DNA of 64,000 nt from CAJGCS01 sp045589955 (GTDB lineage: Bacteria; Bacillota_I; Bacilli_A; ML615J-28; CAG-313), in contig JAZNQD010000009.1 of the NCBI GenBank assembly GCA_045589955.1, forward strand, positions 185,416-249,415. The letters are read 5' to 3'. Under the pieces are notes generated by a model, which saw only the letters and a list, made by a program, of their open reading frames with translations, did not search any database and was not told where the DNA came from. The position numbers and the translations under genes are program-made. Shown piece after piece: positions 50,778-59,645 of this stretch. The number at the start of each line of letters is the position of its first letter. Position 1 is the stretch's first letter.

Positions 50778-51176
50778 TTAATCTTCTTTAATATCCTTTC
50801 CATATACAACTTTTGTATGTGGTTCGAAGCGTTTAATTACTGTCATTATAGACCAATGATCAAACAAGGGATTTTGTGAGGCCAAAGCGTCTAATTCTTT
50901 TTTATGTCTATTCATAAATGCTTGCGCTTCTTTTTTATTGGTAAAGCACAAACCAGAATACAATTCTTTTCGGCCATCGATATATGAGTTATCTTCTCTT
51001 CTAGAAACTTCAGTATCCCAGGGTTTCCATTTCTTTTCGCCCTCTTTTACAAATACGGTTTTGGTTTCAGGACATAACTCAACAAAGCCTTCACGAGCAG
51101 CGATATTACGTTTAAATTTCGTATCACGCTGTCCATTTCTTTGCCAGGTATTTAATCTTATCTTGACTAAGCCCAT
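50778..51176 (-). CDS. Unknown protein
   Basis: I chose ATG 51176 with GGAGG 8 bases upstream, giving 132 residues (MGLVKIRLNTWQRNGQRDTK). The protein is basic and Trp-rich with a KEAQAFMNRHKKELDALA helix. A possible promoter (TTAAAC, 16 bases, TATACT) lies about 45 bases upstream. The stop is 22 bases from the next gene. Function is not recognised. Confidence 0.5.
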   Translation of the reverse strand: MGLVKIRLNTWQRNGQRDTKFKRNIAAREGFVELCPETKTVFVKEGEKKWKPWDTEVSRREDNSYIDGRKELYSGLCFTNKKEAQAFMNRHKKELDALASQNPLFDHWSIMTVIKRFEPHTKVVYGKDIKED

Positions 51177-51265
51177 CAGTTTTCCTCCATATGTAGTATA
51201 GTACAATATAATATATGTTTAATCATAAAACATAATCAGTATATAGCGATATTTTTTATAAATAA

Positions 51266-51287
51266 AGCCCGTTTTTTACAACGAGCT
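51266..51287 (-). terminator. Possible terminator
   Basis: Minus-strand AGCTCG and CGGGCT pair over 6 bases around TTGTAAAAAA, followed by TTATTTAT; the plus-strand side has AAATTTTTTT. It is a weak terminator in the 147-base gap between 51176 and 51324, where no gene is seen. Confidence 0.45.
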
Positions 51288-51323
51288 AAATTTTTTTATA
51301 AATTTTTGTTATGATGGCTTAGT

Positions 51324-51935
51324 TTATTGTTTTTCAAGAGTTATTTTTATACCATTCATGTTAATAACTACTGCATCCTCGTTAGTAACTTTGTTGGTAA
51401 CTTTATTTTCGGCCTTTTCTTTTTCAATAGTAGTATTCTCTAGTAGCCCTTTTAATTGTTTACCGGTAATATCCCATCCCCAACTTCCCGCTAAGATAGT
51501 ATAAATGATTTTATCGAGTTCAGGATCTAATCTATATTTGACCAATAAACTTTGAGGTTTTTCTTCACTATTAAGCGGAATATTGTTACTAAAATTAATT
51601 TGACCAGAAAAATCTTTATATATTAACCAATTTACTTTTTCAGTATCAAGTAGTAGCTTTAATTCTTCTTCTAAACGCGAAGTTATATTATTTTGCTCGA
51701 CAACAAGAGTTAAATATTTACCTATAGCAAAAGGTGTATTCATATGAGCTTCAAAAGCCGGTACAACTTGAATATCATGTACCTTACAAAATTTATCTAC
51801 AACCTCTTTATCAAGTACAGTCAAACTGTTCAAGTCTGAAAGGTTTGGCTCGATTTTTTGTATTTCTGCAATTACTTCATATACAGTTTCTTTTAACTCT
51901 GGATCCATAATTGAATCGAATTCGTTATCTGACAT
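51324..51935 (-). CDS. Unknown acidic protein
   Basis: I chose ATG 51935 (MSDNEFDSIMDPELKETVYE), with AAAGGA upstream, giving 203 residues; the frame could extend to 52001. Mostly helical and acidic, with no motif seen apart from a central WGWDITGKQL turn. Overlaps the upstream gene by 11 bases. A loader or adaptor role could be imagined from its acidity, but there is no support for it. Confidence 0.48.
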   Translation of the reverse strand: MSDNEFDSIMDPELKETVYEVIAEIQKIEPNLSDLNSLTVLDKEVVDKFCKVHDIQVVPAFEAHMNTPFAIGKYLTLVVEQNNITSRLEEELKLLLDTEKVNWLIYKDFSGQINFSNNIPLNSEEKPQSLLVKYRLDPELDKIIYTILAGSWGWDITGKQLKGLLENTTIEKEKAENKVTNKVTNEDAVVINMNGIKITLEKQ

Positions 51936-52122
51936 CATTTGTCCTTTCTGTAAAATCAACGTGTGTTTCAATACCTTCCGCACGAGCCAAAGTTGTAACA
52001 ACAGTTAAAACTTCTTCTTGACTAATTTCTTCTTTGAAAAATACTGACTTTAATATATTATCATTGGCATCAGATATTGTTAAATGCCATTCACCATTAC
52101 ATTTATAAAATTTAAATTTCAT
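51925..52122 (-). CDS. Small unknown protein
   Basis: The 65-residue protein (MKFKFYKCNGEWHLTISDAN start) is a short beta-rich domain followed by a helix (EEVLTVVTTLARAEG). AAGGAG precedes the ATG. A two-part AGTAGAA/TATTCTA element lies upstream, so it is probably the first gene of a short unit. Confidence 0.5.
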   Translation of the reverse strand: MKFKFYKCNGEWHLTISDANDNILKSVFFKEEISQEEVLTVVTTLARAEGIETHVDFTERTNDVR

Positions 52123-52149
52123 TTTTATTACTCCTTAAAATATAATCTA

Positions 52150-52177
52150 TAGAATATAAAATGCCTATATTTCTACT
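52150..52177 (-). promoter_or_regulatory. Two-part AGTAGAA/TATTCTA element, minus strand
   Basis: AGTAGAA (52177-52171) and TATTCTA (52156-52150) are 21 bases apart on the minus strand, 28 bases before the ATG at 52122. It is the only member of this class found on the minus strand. Confidence 0.5.
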
Positions 52178-52186
52178 AAATTAATT

Positions 52187-53179
52187 TCAAAGATCATCAG
52201 TATTTATAATAAAGTTTACATTAAATTTAGGTAAAGTTTTAAATGGTTCGTTATATGGTATATATCCACAAGAATTTATAATATATCGAGTTTTGTTTTT
52301 ACCGATTTTAAAATCTTTTCTACAATGTACGTGTCCAGAAAAAACCAATCTAATATTTGGCATAGTATCAATCCATTTTTCTAAACTTGATACATAACTA
52401 GCATTGGAGATACTATCTTTATAGGTATCTTCTATACATTTTCCTGATAAACAATGATGTGTCATTAAAATTATTTTTGCGGTAGGATTTATTTTTAAGA
52501 TTTCAGCATAGCACTCTTGTACTTTATTTTTAGCCAACTTGTTTAATTTTAAATAGGTTTCTGGTGATAAACGCATATATTCGGTTTCATGACCCCATTT
52601 AAAGTCATTCAAACGTTCAGATGCTAATAATAAATTTTCACGTATTAAACGTTGCTTTGTTAAGCGTTTGATTGGTTTAGTTTCAGTATTTCCATAACCC
52701 CAAGCATCTAATACATTTGCCCAACGTAAATTATAAGCATTATATGTTTTGGTAGTAAATGTTTTATACTCATAATCTGTATAAAAAGTGCTTCCTATTA
52801 CAGCTACACTATTATCGGTACCTGGAATCCACATCCAATTATTTTCTAAATAATGATGAAAAAGATGTGTTTCTGGAAATTCTTGCCTTAATTCATCTTT
52901 TAACTGATAAATTGTTTTGCCTTCGTGGTTATATACCAAATGATTACCGTCTATAAAGAAAACAGTTTTCTCTTGAAAAAATCCTTCTAAAAAGGCCTTA
53001 GTTTGTGTTAAACTAGCAGCTAAATCACCGGCGATTAAAGTGATACAATCAGGCTCATTATTTAAGGCTTTACTAAAATAATGACCAAATGGAGTATGTG
53101 TTATACCCTTCTTTTTAGAAGTGTCTCCGTTTATACCATCATCAAAATGAGTATCGCTAATTAAACGTAACTTAACCAT
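52187..53179 (-). CDS. Metallophosphoesterase
   Basis: The 330-residue calcineurin-like enzyme has ISDTHF, AGDLAAS, DGNHLVY, MTHHCLSG and GHVHCRKDF, the full metal-binding set. It is larger than the copy at 42151. It is near the RNA ligase and kinase genes, and the kinase lacks a phosphatase domain, so this enzyme could remove 3' ends or cyclic phosphates, though the substrate is unknown. Confidence 0.85.
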   Translation of the reverse strand: MVKLRLISDTHFDDGINGDTSKKKGITHTPFGHYFSKALNNEPDCITLIAGDLAASLTQTKAFLEGFFQEKTVFFIDGNHLVYNHEGKTIYQLKDELRQEFPETHLFHHYLENNWMWIPGTDNSVAVIGSTFYTDYEYKTFTTKTYNAYNLRWANVLDAWGYGNTETKPIKRLTKQRLIRENLLLASERLNDFKWGHETEYMRLSPETYLKLNKLAKNKVQECYAEILKINPTAKIILMTHHCLSGKCIEDTYKDSISNASYVSSLEKWIDTMPNIRLVFSGHVHCRKDFKIGKNKTRYIINSCGYIPYNEPFKTLPKFNVNFIINTDDL

Positions 53180-53603
53180 GTTTAATTAAATCCAATATTT
53201 GTGCAATATCCTGACGTGTTAAAGCTGGAGCTTCTCCAAAGTTATTTGCTAATTTTTCTAAGCGATGAATTAAAAGAGAAGCTCGAAATAATTTTTCTTC
53301 TAAGTCAGCTTTTTGTACACGTATAGCATCACAATAACCAGCTTCATAGGCAGGATGCTCGGATAAATTATCATCATCTATAAAATTATCTACGTATACT
53401 TGACGTATCTCATTTCGATCGACCATTACACTTGAAATATAAGCGCTTACTGTTGTTAATCTTCCTTTTGCTTTTTTCAATAAATTAGTAAAAGCTTCTA
53501 CATCAGCACTATCACTAAATAGTTCCGCTAAGTTTAAAATATTATTATCAGTAATTCGTAAGGTTACTTCATCTGTATCAGATACATCTACGCAAACAGA
53601 CAT
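53172..53603 (-). CDS. Unknown helical protein
   Basis: The 143-residue protein (MSVCVDVSDTDEVTLRITDN start) is acidic and helical (VQKADLEEKLFRASLLIHRL). It overlaps the phosphoesterase gene by 8 bases and abuts the small gene at 53603. Function is not recognised. Confidence 0.5.
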   Translation of the reverse strand: MSVCVDVSDTDEVTLRITDNNILNLAELFSDSADVEAFTNLLKKAKGRLTTVSAYISSVMVDRNEIRQVYVDNFIDDDNLSEHPAYEAGYCDAIRVQKADLEEKLFRASLLIHRLEKLANNFGEAPALTRQDIAQILDLIKHG

Positions 53604-53806
53604 TATATCTTCCTTTTCAATTTTTTCTTGTTTTGACGTCTTTCAATAGCCTTTTGTACACGGCGTTGTTGATGATTTAAACGTTTAAAAGTTTTTGTTT
53701 CGCCGATTTCTCGAATTTCGGTTACTTTACCGTTTTCATCAAATTTCATGCCAAACAATTCAGCCAAAGAAGGAGCAATTGTTTCTATATTATCAGTATT
53801 TTCCAT
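53603..53806 (-). CDS. Small basic protein
   Basis: The 67-residue protein (MENTDNIETIAPSLAELFGM start) ends in a strongly basic tail (RLNHQQRRVQKAIERRQNKK). One base overlaps the next stop. The tail may bind nucleic acid; function is not known. Confidence 0.5.
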   Translation of the reverse strand: MENTDNIETIAPSLAELFGMKFDENGKVTEIREIGETKTFKRLNHQQRRVQKAIERRQNKKKLKRKI

Positions 53807-53809
53807 ATA

Positions 53810-54214
53810 TTAATCCTCAGGTGTCACTTGTGTAAAGTTTTTGTGTTTTGGTTTTAAGACTACTATTTCATCATCAGCGATTGTGTTATCAGTAAACGGA
53901 CTCCACATCAATTGATTAAAACTAGCGATAACGTGTAGTTTTTGTTCTTTGTACATTTTTGACCATTTATTTTTGGTATATACAAGATTATTAGTTAAAA
54001 AGGCGTTGATTTTTTGAATTGTACAATTATTAGCCCTAACGTTTTTATAATCATACTTTTTGTTTTCATTCTCCGCACGCAATTCTTCTAGCACAGTAGT
54101 TATACCTAAAACTTTAAACAAATCTTCATAAAATAATATACGTTTATTTTTCATTACTTCATCTGTTATTTTAAAAGATACTGTTTTTTTACTAAATAAA
54201 TTTTTAAAGAACAT
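53810..54214 (-). CDS. Unknown protein in the RNA ligase operon
   Basis: The 134-residue protein (MFFKNLFSKKTVSFKITDEV start) is basic and helical, with a central LHVIASFNQLMW segment. It overlaps the RNA ligase gene by 11 bases, so its synthesis is coupled to it. No family recognised. Confidence 0.5.
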   Translation of the reverse strand: MFFKNLFSKKTVSFKITDEVMKNKRILFYEDLFKVLGITTVLEELRAENENKKYDYKNVRANNCTIQKINAFLTNNLVYTKNKWSKMYKEQKLHVIASFNQLMWSPFTDNTIADDEIVVLKPKHKNFTQVTPED

Positions 54215-55451
54215 CTATTTCTCCATTATTGAGTAATTCATCATATAAGTCGCTTATCTTTTGCCAATTAAAGCCACATAAAATATTTTCTAAATACTCA
54301 TCACCTTTAATACAAGCAAAAAAGTAAGTGCTGTAGGTCTTATAATTAGAATATATCCAAGCAGAGAATTCCTTCTTAATAATTTTCAAATCTGATTCGT
54401 TTTGTGCAATTTCATCATATTTTTCTTTTGCTAGTTGGCATTTTTTACGAATATGATTGGTTACAGCACGTTGAATTTCTATAATTTGTAATACTTGAGA
54501 TTTTATTTCTGGAAAACAACCTATTACATCATCAACCGTGCCCGCATTTATTGCATCTAAAACTTTTTGATTTGTAAAGCCTATTTCACCTTTAAAACCT
54601 TTTAATTGCATGTAGTGTTTACATTTTATTTTGGCTCTATGGAAGTTTTTATCGCGTATTACTACACCTTCGTGAAAAGAATCTTTATACGAATTACACA
54701 GAGTTAAAACTTCATCAATGGTTGTTAAATCAAATACTTCTGGAATTTCAAAGTTACTTAATACATCAAAGTTAGCTCTTAAATCTTCCGGTAAAATTTC
54801 TTGATAAGTATTTATATCACGAGCACCTAATAAAACAAGCTTAGTTAAAGGATGATCACATATTACTCGGTTTTTAGGCGAAATTAACTCAAACATATAA
54901 GTCAAGTTTTTATCCAAAGATTCTAAGCTTGCGTTATTAGTAATCTTATTCCAAGCATAATCTTTTAATTGTTCAAAAGTAGTCATACCGTCAGTTTCTT
55001 TTTCGGTAAATGATGAAATAATGCAAACCGGTATTTCGTGATTTATATTCCAACCGTTATTAGTTACCCAAATCCAATTATTTTTATAGTTGAAGCATTT
55101 CATTAAACTACCGTCTACTTTATCTAAAACGGTCACCGAATCCCAGTCTAAATCGTCTACATAACCTTCACCCCAATTACCAAATTTATAAAAAGGAGTG
55201 CAAACCATTTTAGGCGAATTAATATCTTCAACAGACACGATACAACCACGACATACTCTTACTAACGGGTTACTAAAATTACAAGCCAATGTATTATAAG
55301 AAAGCATGTATAATTCAGGATAAAGTAAATTACCAGCATCATCAGTAAAATTACAACGTTTAGCTGTTACATAATATGGATCTTGAGCTAAATCTTCAAT
55401 CCAAGTGTCTTTATGTGTTTTAATAAAATCTAATAAAATGCTATAAGACAT
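54204..55451 (-). CDS. RNA ligase, T4 Rnl1-like
   Basis: The 415-residue enzyme joins 3'-OH and 5'-phosphate RNA ends with ATP. The nucleotidyltransferase motif KVDGSL is at 111-116 (Lys111 would be adenylated), preceded by the family region LVRVCRGCIV, with FELISPKNRVI and the motif V region KIKCKHYMQLK later in the chain. The length is near T4 Rnl1 (374). It is followed in the unit by the kinase gene 10 bases away, an RNA (tRNA) repair pair that counters host anticodon nucleases. Confidence 0.88.
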   Translation of the reverse strand: MSYSILLDFIKTHKDTWIEDLAQDPYYVTAKRCNFTDDAGNLLYPELYMLSYNTLACNFSNPLVRVCRGCIVSVEDINSPKMVCTPFYKFGNWGEGYVDDLDWDSVTVLDKVDGSLMKCFNYKNNWIWVTNNGWNINHEIPVCIISSFTEKETDGMTTFEQLKDYAWNKITNNASLESLDKNLTYMFELISPKNRVICDHPLTKLVLLGARDINTYQEILPEDLRANFDVLSNFEIPEVFDLTTIDEVLTLCNSYKDSFHEGVVIRDKNFHRAKIKCKHYMQLKGFKGEIGFTNQKVLDAINAGTVDDVIGCFPEIKSQVLQIIEIQRAVTNHIRKKCQLAKEKYDEIAQNESDLKIIKKEFSAWIYSNYKTYSTYFFACIKGDEYLENILCGFNWQKISDLYDELLNNGEIDVL

Positions 55452-55460
55452 GCTTACCTC

Positions 55461-55940
55461 TTATAAATAATCATTTAAGTTAAATTCATTATGCTTAACT
55501 ATATATTGTTTTGTTTCGCCTTGTAAAGCAAAATTTATTTGTTTATACATTCTTTCAATTACATCGTTTGGTACGAATCCATTAGTAAATTTGCGTTTCG
55601 CATTTTGCTTTTTACAAACTTCTAAAGGTACATCTTTTAAAGAAATAATTACCAACTGTGTAGAATACTGTTTACATAATTTATTATATTGATTCAAATA
55701 ACGCTCTAAAGTAGACGTAGCATCTAAGACAGTATATTTATTTGTTTGTAAAGATTTTTCTAATAGGTCAAAAGTAGTTTTCCAGATTTCTGGTTCTGAA
55801 ACGTATCCTTTTTCTTCTTTTTGCTGAAGACGTAATGTATCTGGACAAATTATATTAGCTTTGTACATAAATGTATTATTAACAAATGTACTTTTGCCCG
55901 ATCCAGGTATACCTCTCATTACAAATAAATAATTAGTCAT
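55461..55940 (-). CDS. Polynucleotide kinase domain protein (no phosphatase)
   Basis: The 159-residue protein has Walker A RGIPGSGKS near residue 9-17 and the Asp-Ala-Thr segment VLDATSTLERY that places the sugar, as in T4 Pnk kinase domains. The C-terminal phosphatase domain of T4 Pnk is absent (T4 Pnk has 301 residues). It would phosphorylate 5'-OH RNA ends for the RNA ligase beside it. It overlaps the next gene by 8 bases. Confidence 0.82.
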   Translation of the reverse strand: MTNYLFVMRGIPGSGKSTFVNNTFMYKANIICPDTLRLQQKEEKGYVSEPEIWKTTFDLLEKSLQTNKYTVLDATSTLERYLNQYNKLCKQYSTQLVIISLKDVPLEVCKKQNAKRKFTNGFVPNDVIERMYKQINFALQGETKQYIVKHNEFNLNDYL

Positions 55941-56658
55941 TTATACAAACATCCTCTGCATTATCGTTTACTATATATCCTAAGTCTTTAGCGTATTCAC
56001 GCATTAATTTTTCTGCTCTACGCTGTTCGGCTAATACATATACTCCGTTTTTAGTCAACATTTTTTCTAAATCTAAACCCAAGGCTCTCGCTGCGTCACT
56101 ATTATCGTTTACTGCAATCCAATTTAAGGCTTTTTCTTTAATATCTTTATACGAAATAGTTTGGCGTTCTTCTTCAGACAAATCTTGTGTTTCATTTAAG
56201 TATGCTTCTATAACATATATATACTTCTTAGCTGATTCTTGAGTAGTTTCTATATCTTTACGCCATTGTGGCATAGTTATTTCTGGAGTAATTGTTTTTT
56301 GATTATTCGAAGCCATTACATTATCAACAGTTTTTGAATACGAAAGCTTTTCATTGCGTAATTTAAGAATGTGCTTATTAATTTCAGTTAAACAGCTAGG
56401 ATCTAGTATACCTTTAATTACAGCAATGATTTTATGATTTAATACAGCTTTCAAATAATTTGGATTACCATTGTCATCGTGAAATAAATCATAATTGCCC
56501 TCATAATATGTATAATGATGGCGAATATAGTTTATTTTTTCGCTAAATGATAAATGAGGTGTATTATGTATTATATCATGTATACTTTTTTTACCAATTT
56601 TAAAAGTACGCTCTTTTGAACGTTTCATGTTTTTTAAACGTTTTGAGAAATCAGTCAT
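55933..56658 (-). CDS. Unknown protein upstream of the RNA repair pair
   Basis: The 241-residue protein (MTDFSKRLKNMKRSKERTFK start) is basic at the N-terminus and helical after that. It overlaps the kinase by 8 bases and is the first gene of the unit, after a sigma70-like promoter. Co-expression with RNA ligase and kinase may mean a linked role, but no motif supports one. Confidence 0.5.
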   Translation of the reverse strand: MTDFSKRLKNMKRSKERTFKIGKKSIHDIIHNTPHLSFSEKINYIRHHYTYYEGNYDLFHDDNGNPNYLKAVLNHKIIAVIKGILDPSCLTEINKHILKLRNEKLSYSKTVDNVMASNNQKTITPEITMPQWRKDIETTQESAKKYIYVIEAYLNETQDLSEEERQTISYKDIKEKALNWIAVNDNSDAARALGLDLEKMLTKNGVYVLAEQRRAEKLMREYAKDLGYIVNDNAEDVCIND

Positions 56659-56722
56659 ACTATTCTTCCTTTACATATCCTTTCTAAATTATGTGATAAA
56701 AGTCATTTTTTATCATGAATTC

Positions 56723-56751
56723 ACTATACCACAATATAGTTAATATGTAAA
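56723..56751 (-). promoter_or_regulatory. Sigma70-like promoter for the RNA repair unit
   Basis: Minus-strand TTTACA and TATAGT are 17 bases apart (spacer TATTAACTATATTGTGG), preceded by GC, 65 bases before the ATG at 56658. Confidence 0.65.
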
Positions 56752-56763
56752 GCAAAAAATGTA

Positions 56764-57051
56764 CTATTCTTCTAATCTAGCTTTAAAGATTTCATCCATT
56801 TTTTCAGTTTCTTTTGTTGCATTTACATTTTCGAAACTTAATACGACTCTTCTATAATCACCATTGTATAAGCGTAATAACGTAAGTAATTCGCCACGTT
56901 TTTCAAGAAAAGCACCACAATAAATATCAAATAGCTTTTTATAGCAAATTTGAATATCTAATGGTGAAATGGCGTATGGTAAATTACCCGGTACACCAGT
57001 ATAAGCTTCGTTTGGATTGTAATCCATATAACCAAAAACATTATCATTCAT
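56764..57051 (-). CDS. Small protein, paralogue of the next gene
   Basis: The 95-residue protein ends with LLTLLRLYNGDYRRVVLSFE then NVNATKETEKMDEIF, which aligns with YEALLRIYHYDYRTTVMSIE then FENIKQERIALSRIL of the 57044 gene. They are tandem copies that have drifted. The first 30 residues have Asn/Tyr/Pro-rich content. The stop is followed at 12 bases by the sigma70-like promoter of the next unit. The function is not known. Confidence 0.5.
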   Translation of the reverse strand: MNDNVFGYMDYNPNEAYTGVPGNLPYAISPLDIQICYKKLFDIYCGAFLEKRGELLTLLRLYNGDYRRVVLSFENVNATKETEKMDEIFKARLEE

Positions 57052-57307
57052 CGTTTAAAATCCTACTTAATGCAATTCGCTCTTGTTTAATATTCTCAAA
57101 TTCAATACTCATTACAGTTGTTCTGTAATCATAATGATAAATCCGCAACAATGCTTCATATTCACTTTCTTTTTCTGGATATTTTCTCACATAAAAGAAG
57201 TAAATTGCTTGATAAGCGTCTGAAATGCTCTTTTCTAAATCGTTTTTGCTCAGAAATTCCTCTTCCATTGGTCTTGGTATAAAGACTATTTCATTTTCAA
57301 TTGTCAT
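57044..57307 (-). CDS. Small protein, paralogue of 56764-57051
   Basis: The 87-residue protein (MTIENEIVFIPRPMEEEFLS start) is acidic and helical, and its second half matches its neighbour as described there. It overlaps the DNA ligase gene by 11 bases and the small paralogue by 8. Confidence 0.5.
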   Translation of the reverse strand: MTIENEIVFIPRPMEEEFLSKNDLEKSISDAYQAIYFFYVRKYPEKESEYEALLRIYHYDYRTTVMSIEFENIKQERIALSRILNDE

Positions 57308-59246
57308 TTATCAAATCTTTCATTTCAGAGATAGTTAAAATTTTACAACCTGCTTTTTTTGCTTTTTCTATTTTACTAGAAGTTGCGTTAATATCTTTTA
57401 CTACTAAATAATTTACATCTTTATTCCATTTATCAGAAGCTTTTCCACCATTTCTGTTTATGTACTCCATTAAATCCTTATCTCGTATTCCTGAAAAGCA
57501 GACATTATAAGATTTACATTTATCAGATTCTTGTTCGATTTTGTTATCAATAAATGTAACGCCGTAGTCAAATAATCGCATGTGTGCTTTTTCCATATAC
57601 CAAAAATGCTCATACTCAAGATATTGTTCAATTCGTGCTTCACCAAATCCATCAATATCTTGTAATTTCTCTTTGGTCATACCCTCTAATGTACCATATC
57701 TATCCCAAACTAATTGTAATACCCTTTCACCAATATCTGGACCAAAGGTACCATTAGCGGCTGCAAATTTAACCTCCGTAAAGGTACTTTTTTTGGCTTC
57801 CAGGCTAGCTTCTATCTTTTCACCATTCTTACCTATTAGAGTAAGAATTAAGCCTTCTGGGAGTCCAAAAATCTTATATGGCTCTAATCTTTTATTTTCA
57901 GTATTTAAAATATAATTATATATCTTAGCACAATTACCATAAGCAAGCTGATCTATCTCTAATTTTGATCCAAAGTATTCTAATTTACGAATATTCATCT
58001 CTGTTTGAAAATCTTCGGTCTCTTCACTCCAGATATATTGTAAATCAACACCATTTACTTTAGTTTTACAATTAGGTAAATTAAAATCTTCAGAAGGTAT
58101 TAAAACTTCTTCTAACTTAGGAATAACTAAACCAGCACGCTTAAATCTAATCTTGGCGCCTATTCCACATTTTGTCTTTATAACGTTATCATAATTATGT
58201 GCAGTAATATTAGTAATTGTGGCACCGGCTACTTCAACCGGCTCGATTTCTAATACAGGAGTAAATACGCCCCATCTACTTATTTGCCAATTTATGTTAG
58301 TTACTGTAGATTCTGCAATATTATCGTATATACCTAATTTAAATTTACGACTACGTTTTGGATTTATAGTACCACCAACAAAACCGGTTTCAACATTATC
58401 CACTTGTGTTAATATGATGCCGTCTAATTCATAATCAGAAAGTTTTATACGTGTTTTAACATAATCAATCATATTTTCATCATTTAAGATTTCATCAGAT
58501 ACGTATTGATAATAAGGTACATCGAATCCCAATGCTTCTAATAATTCAAAAGATATTCCTTGGTTAAGAGAAGTCCAATATGCAACAAACTTAGCATTCT
58601 TAAAAATATCGATTGCAGTATCTTTACGATTTAATGCTCCAGCTATAGTATTACGACCATTTTTTTGAGCTTTACCGGTTTTTAATTCAATATCTTTTAA
58701 AATAGATTCAATCATGTTTTTCTTAAATAATAATTCACCACGAACTATTATTTTTTGTTTGCATTTAAATAATTTTGTTGGAATATTTTTAACATATTTG
58801 ATATGTCTTAATATATCTTTACCTACTGTACCATGACCTCTTGTTGCTGCAATTTTTAATTCACCGTTTTCATAAGTAAGAATTAAAGAACATCCATCTA
58901 ATTTATCCGAAAGTATAAAAAGAGTATGACCTTTTTTCCATTTTAAAATATCATTTTCTTTTAGTTCTTCCATGCTACCCATTGGTATTTCATGAGTAAT
59001 GTCTTGTCCAAAACCGGTATTATTAGAGGTTAATTTATTAAAAAATTGTGCGTCTGACCATTTTTCTTTTGCGGCATTATATATATTATCATACAAAAAA
59101 TCATCTACTTGACTAGAAGGTATAGAAATATCAAATGTAGTTTTTAATACATCTACTTCATAATCTTCTAAACTATAAATTTCGCCTTTAGAATATGCTG
59201 TGTTACATTTCTCTAATATAGCTTGTATTTCAATTGGCATACTCAT
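57297..59246 (-). CDS. ligA: NAD-dependent DNA ligase
   Basis: The 649-residue enzyme seals nicks. Active-site KLDGCS is at 115-120 (Lys115), followed by adenylation motifs VRGELLF and TQVDNVETGF, OB-fold piece GAKIRFKRAGLVIPKLEE, helix-hairpin-helix region DIDGFGEARIEQYL and a C-terminal BRCT domain (NVCFSGIRD ... ADKILTISEMKDLI-like end). The four-Cys zinc finger of bacterial LigA is missing, as in several phage LigA proteins. It shares its last bases with the next gene. Confidence 0.9.
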   Translation of the reverse strand: MSMPIEIQAILEKCNTAYSKGEIYSLEDYEVDVLKTTFDISIPSSQVDDFLYDNIYNAAKEKWSDAQFFNKLTSNNTGFGQDITHEIPMGSMEELKENDILKWKKGHTLFILSDKLDGCSLILTYENGELKIAATRGHGTVGKDILRHIKYVKNIPTKLFKCKQKIIVRGELLFKKNMIESILKDIELKTGKAQKNGRNTIAGALNRKDTAIDIFKNAKFVAYWTSLNQGISFELLEALGFDVPYYQYVSDEILNDENMIDYVKTRIKLSDYELDGIILTQVDNVETGFVGGTINPKRSRKFKLGIYDNIAESTVTNINWQISRWGVFTPVLEIEPVEVAGATITNITAHNYDNVIKTKCGIGAKIRFKRAGLVIPKLEEVLIPSEDFNLPNCKTKVNGVDLQYIWSEETEDFQTEMNIRKLEYFGSKLEIDQLAYGNCAKIYNYILNTENKRLEPYKIFGLPEGLILTLIGKNGEKIEASLEAKKSTFTEVKFAAANGTFGPDIGERVLQLVWDRYGTLEGMTKEKLQDIDGFGEARIEQYLEYEHFWYMEKAHMRLFDYGVTFIDNKIEQESDKCKSYNVCFSGIRDKDLMEYINRNGGKASDKWNKDVNYLVVKDINATSSKIEKAKKAGCKILTISEMKDLINDN

Positions 59247-59560
59247 TATTTAAATCTCCCTATTTGATGTAAAAATCGTTTAAAAGCTTCATTTGAATAT
59301 TTAATATCATAATATTTAGCTAGTACGATTGCATCTACAATATTTGTTACTGTAATTGGTTCGCGGTGGTTATTTTCAGCATAAACCATTAAACTATTCT
59401 TAACGCAAGTATATGTTTTAGTATCAATTTCATAATATAATCCATTAACATCTCTTTTAACTCTATTATTACCATGCTTATCACATAGAAACATGCCATC
59501 TAAAACTAATTCGTGCGTTTGTGGATCTTCTCTGTAAATCTTACGAACATACCAGCGCAT
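59246..59560 (-). CDS. Small unknown protein before ligA
   Basis: The 104-residue protein (MRWYVRKIYREDPQTHELVL start) has a beta-rich first half, a KHGNNRVKRDVNGLYYEI region and a helical C-terminus. One base overlaps the ligA start, so translation is coupled. A small role alongside ligase is possible; no family recognised. Confidence 0.5.
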   Translation of the reverse strand: MRWYVRKIYREDPQTHELVLDGMFLCDKHGNNRVKRDVNGLYYEIDTKTYTCVKNSLMVYAENNHREPITVTNIVDAIVLAKYYDIKYSNEAFKRFLHQIGRFK

Positions 59561-59577
59561 TATTCATTCCTTTTTGC

Positions 59578-59606
59578 TTTACTTTATTAAATATATAATA
59601 TATACT
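59578..59606 (+). promoter_or_regulatory. Sigma70-like promoter for the dCMP deaminase gene
   Basis: TTTACT and TATACT are 17 bases apart, preceded by TTGC, 40 bases before the ATG at 59646. Confidence 0.6.
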
Positions 59607-59645
59607 TTTTTTATAAAAGTAAAACAATAATTGATAGAGGTAATT

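Noticed and set aside
57580..57915. Plus-strand 111-residue open frame inside ligA
   Set aside because: The ligase motifs are clear on the other strand. The plus frame is a shadow with no family pattern.
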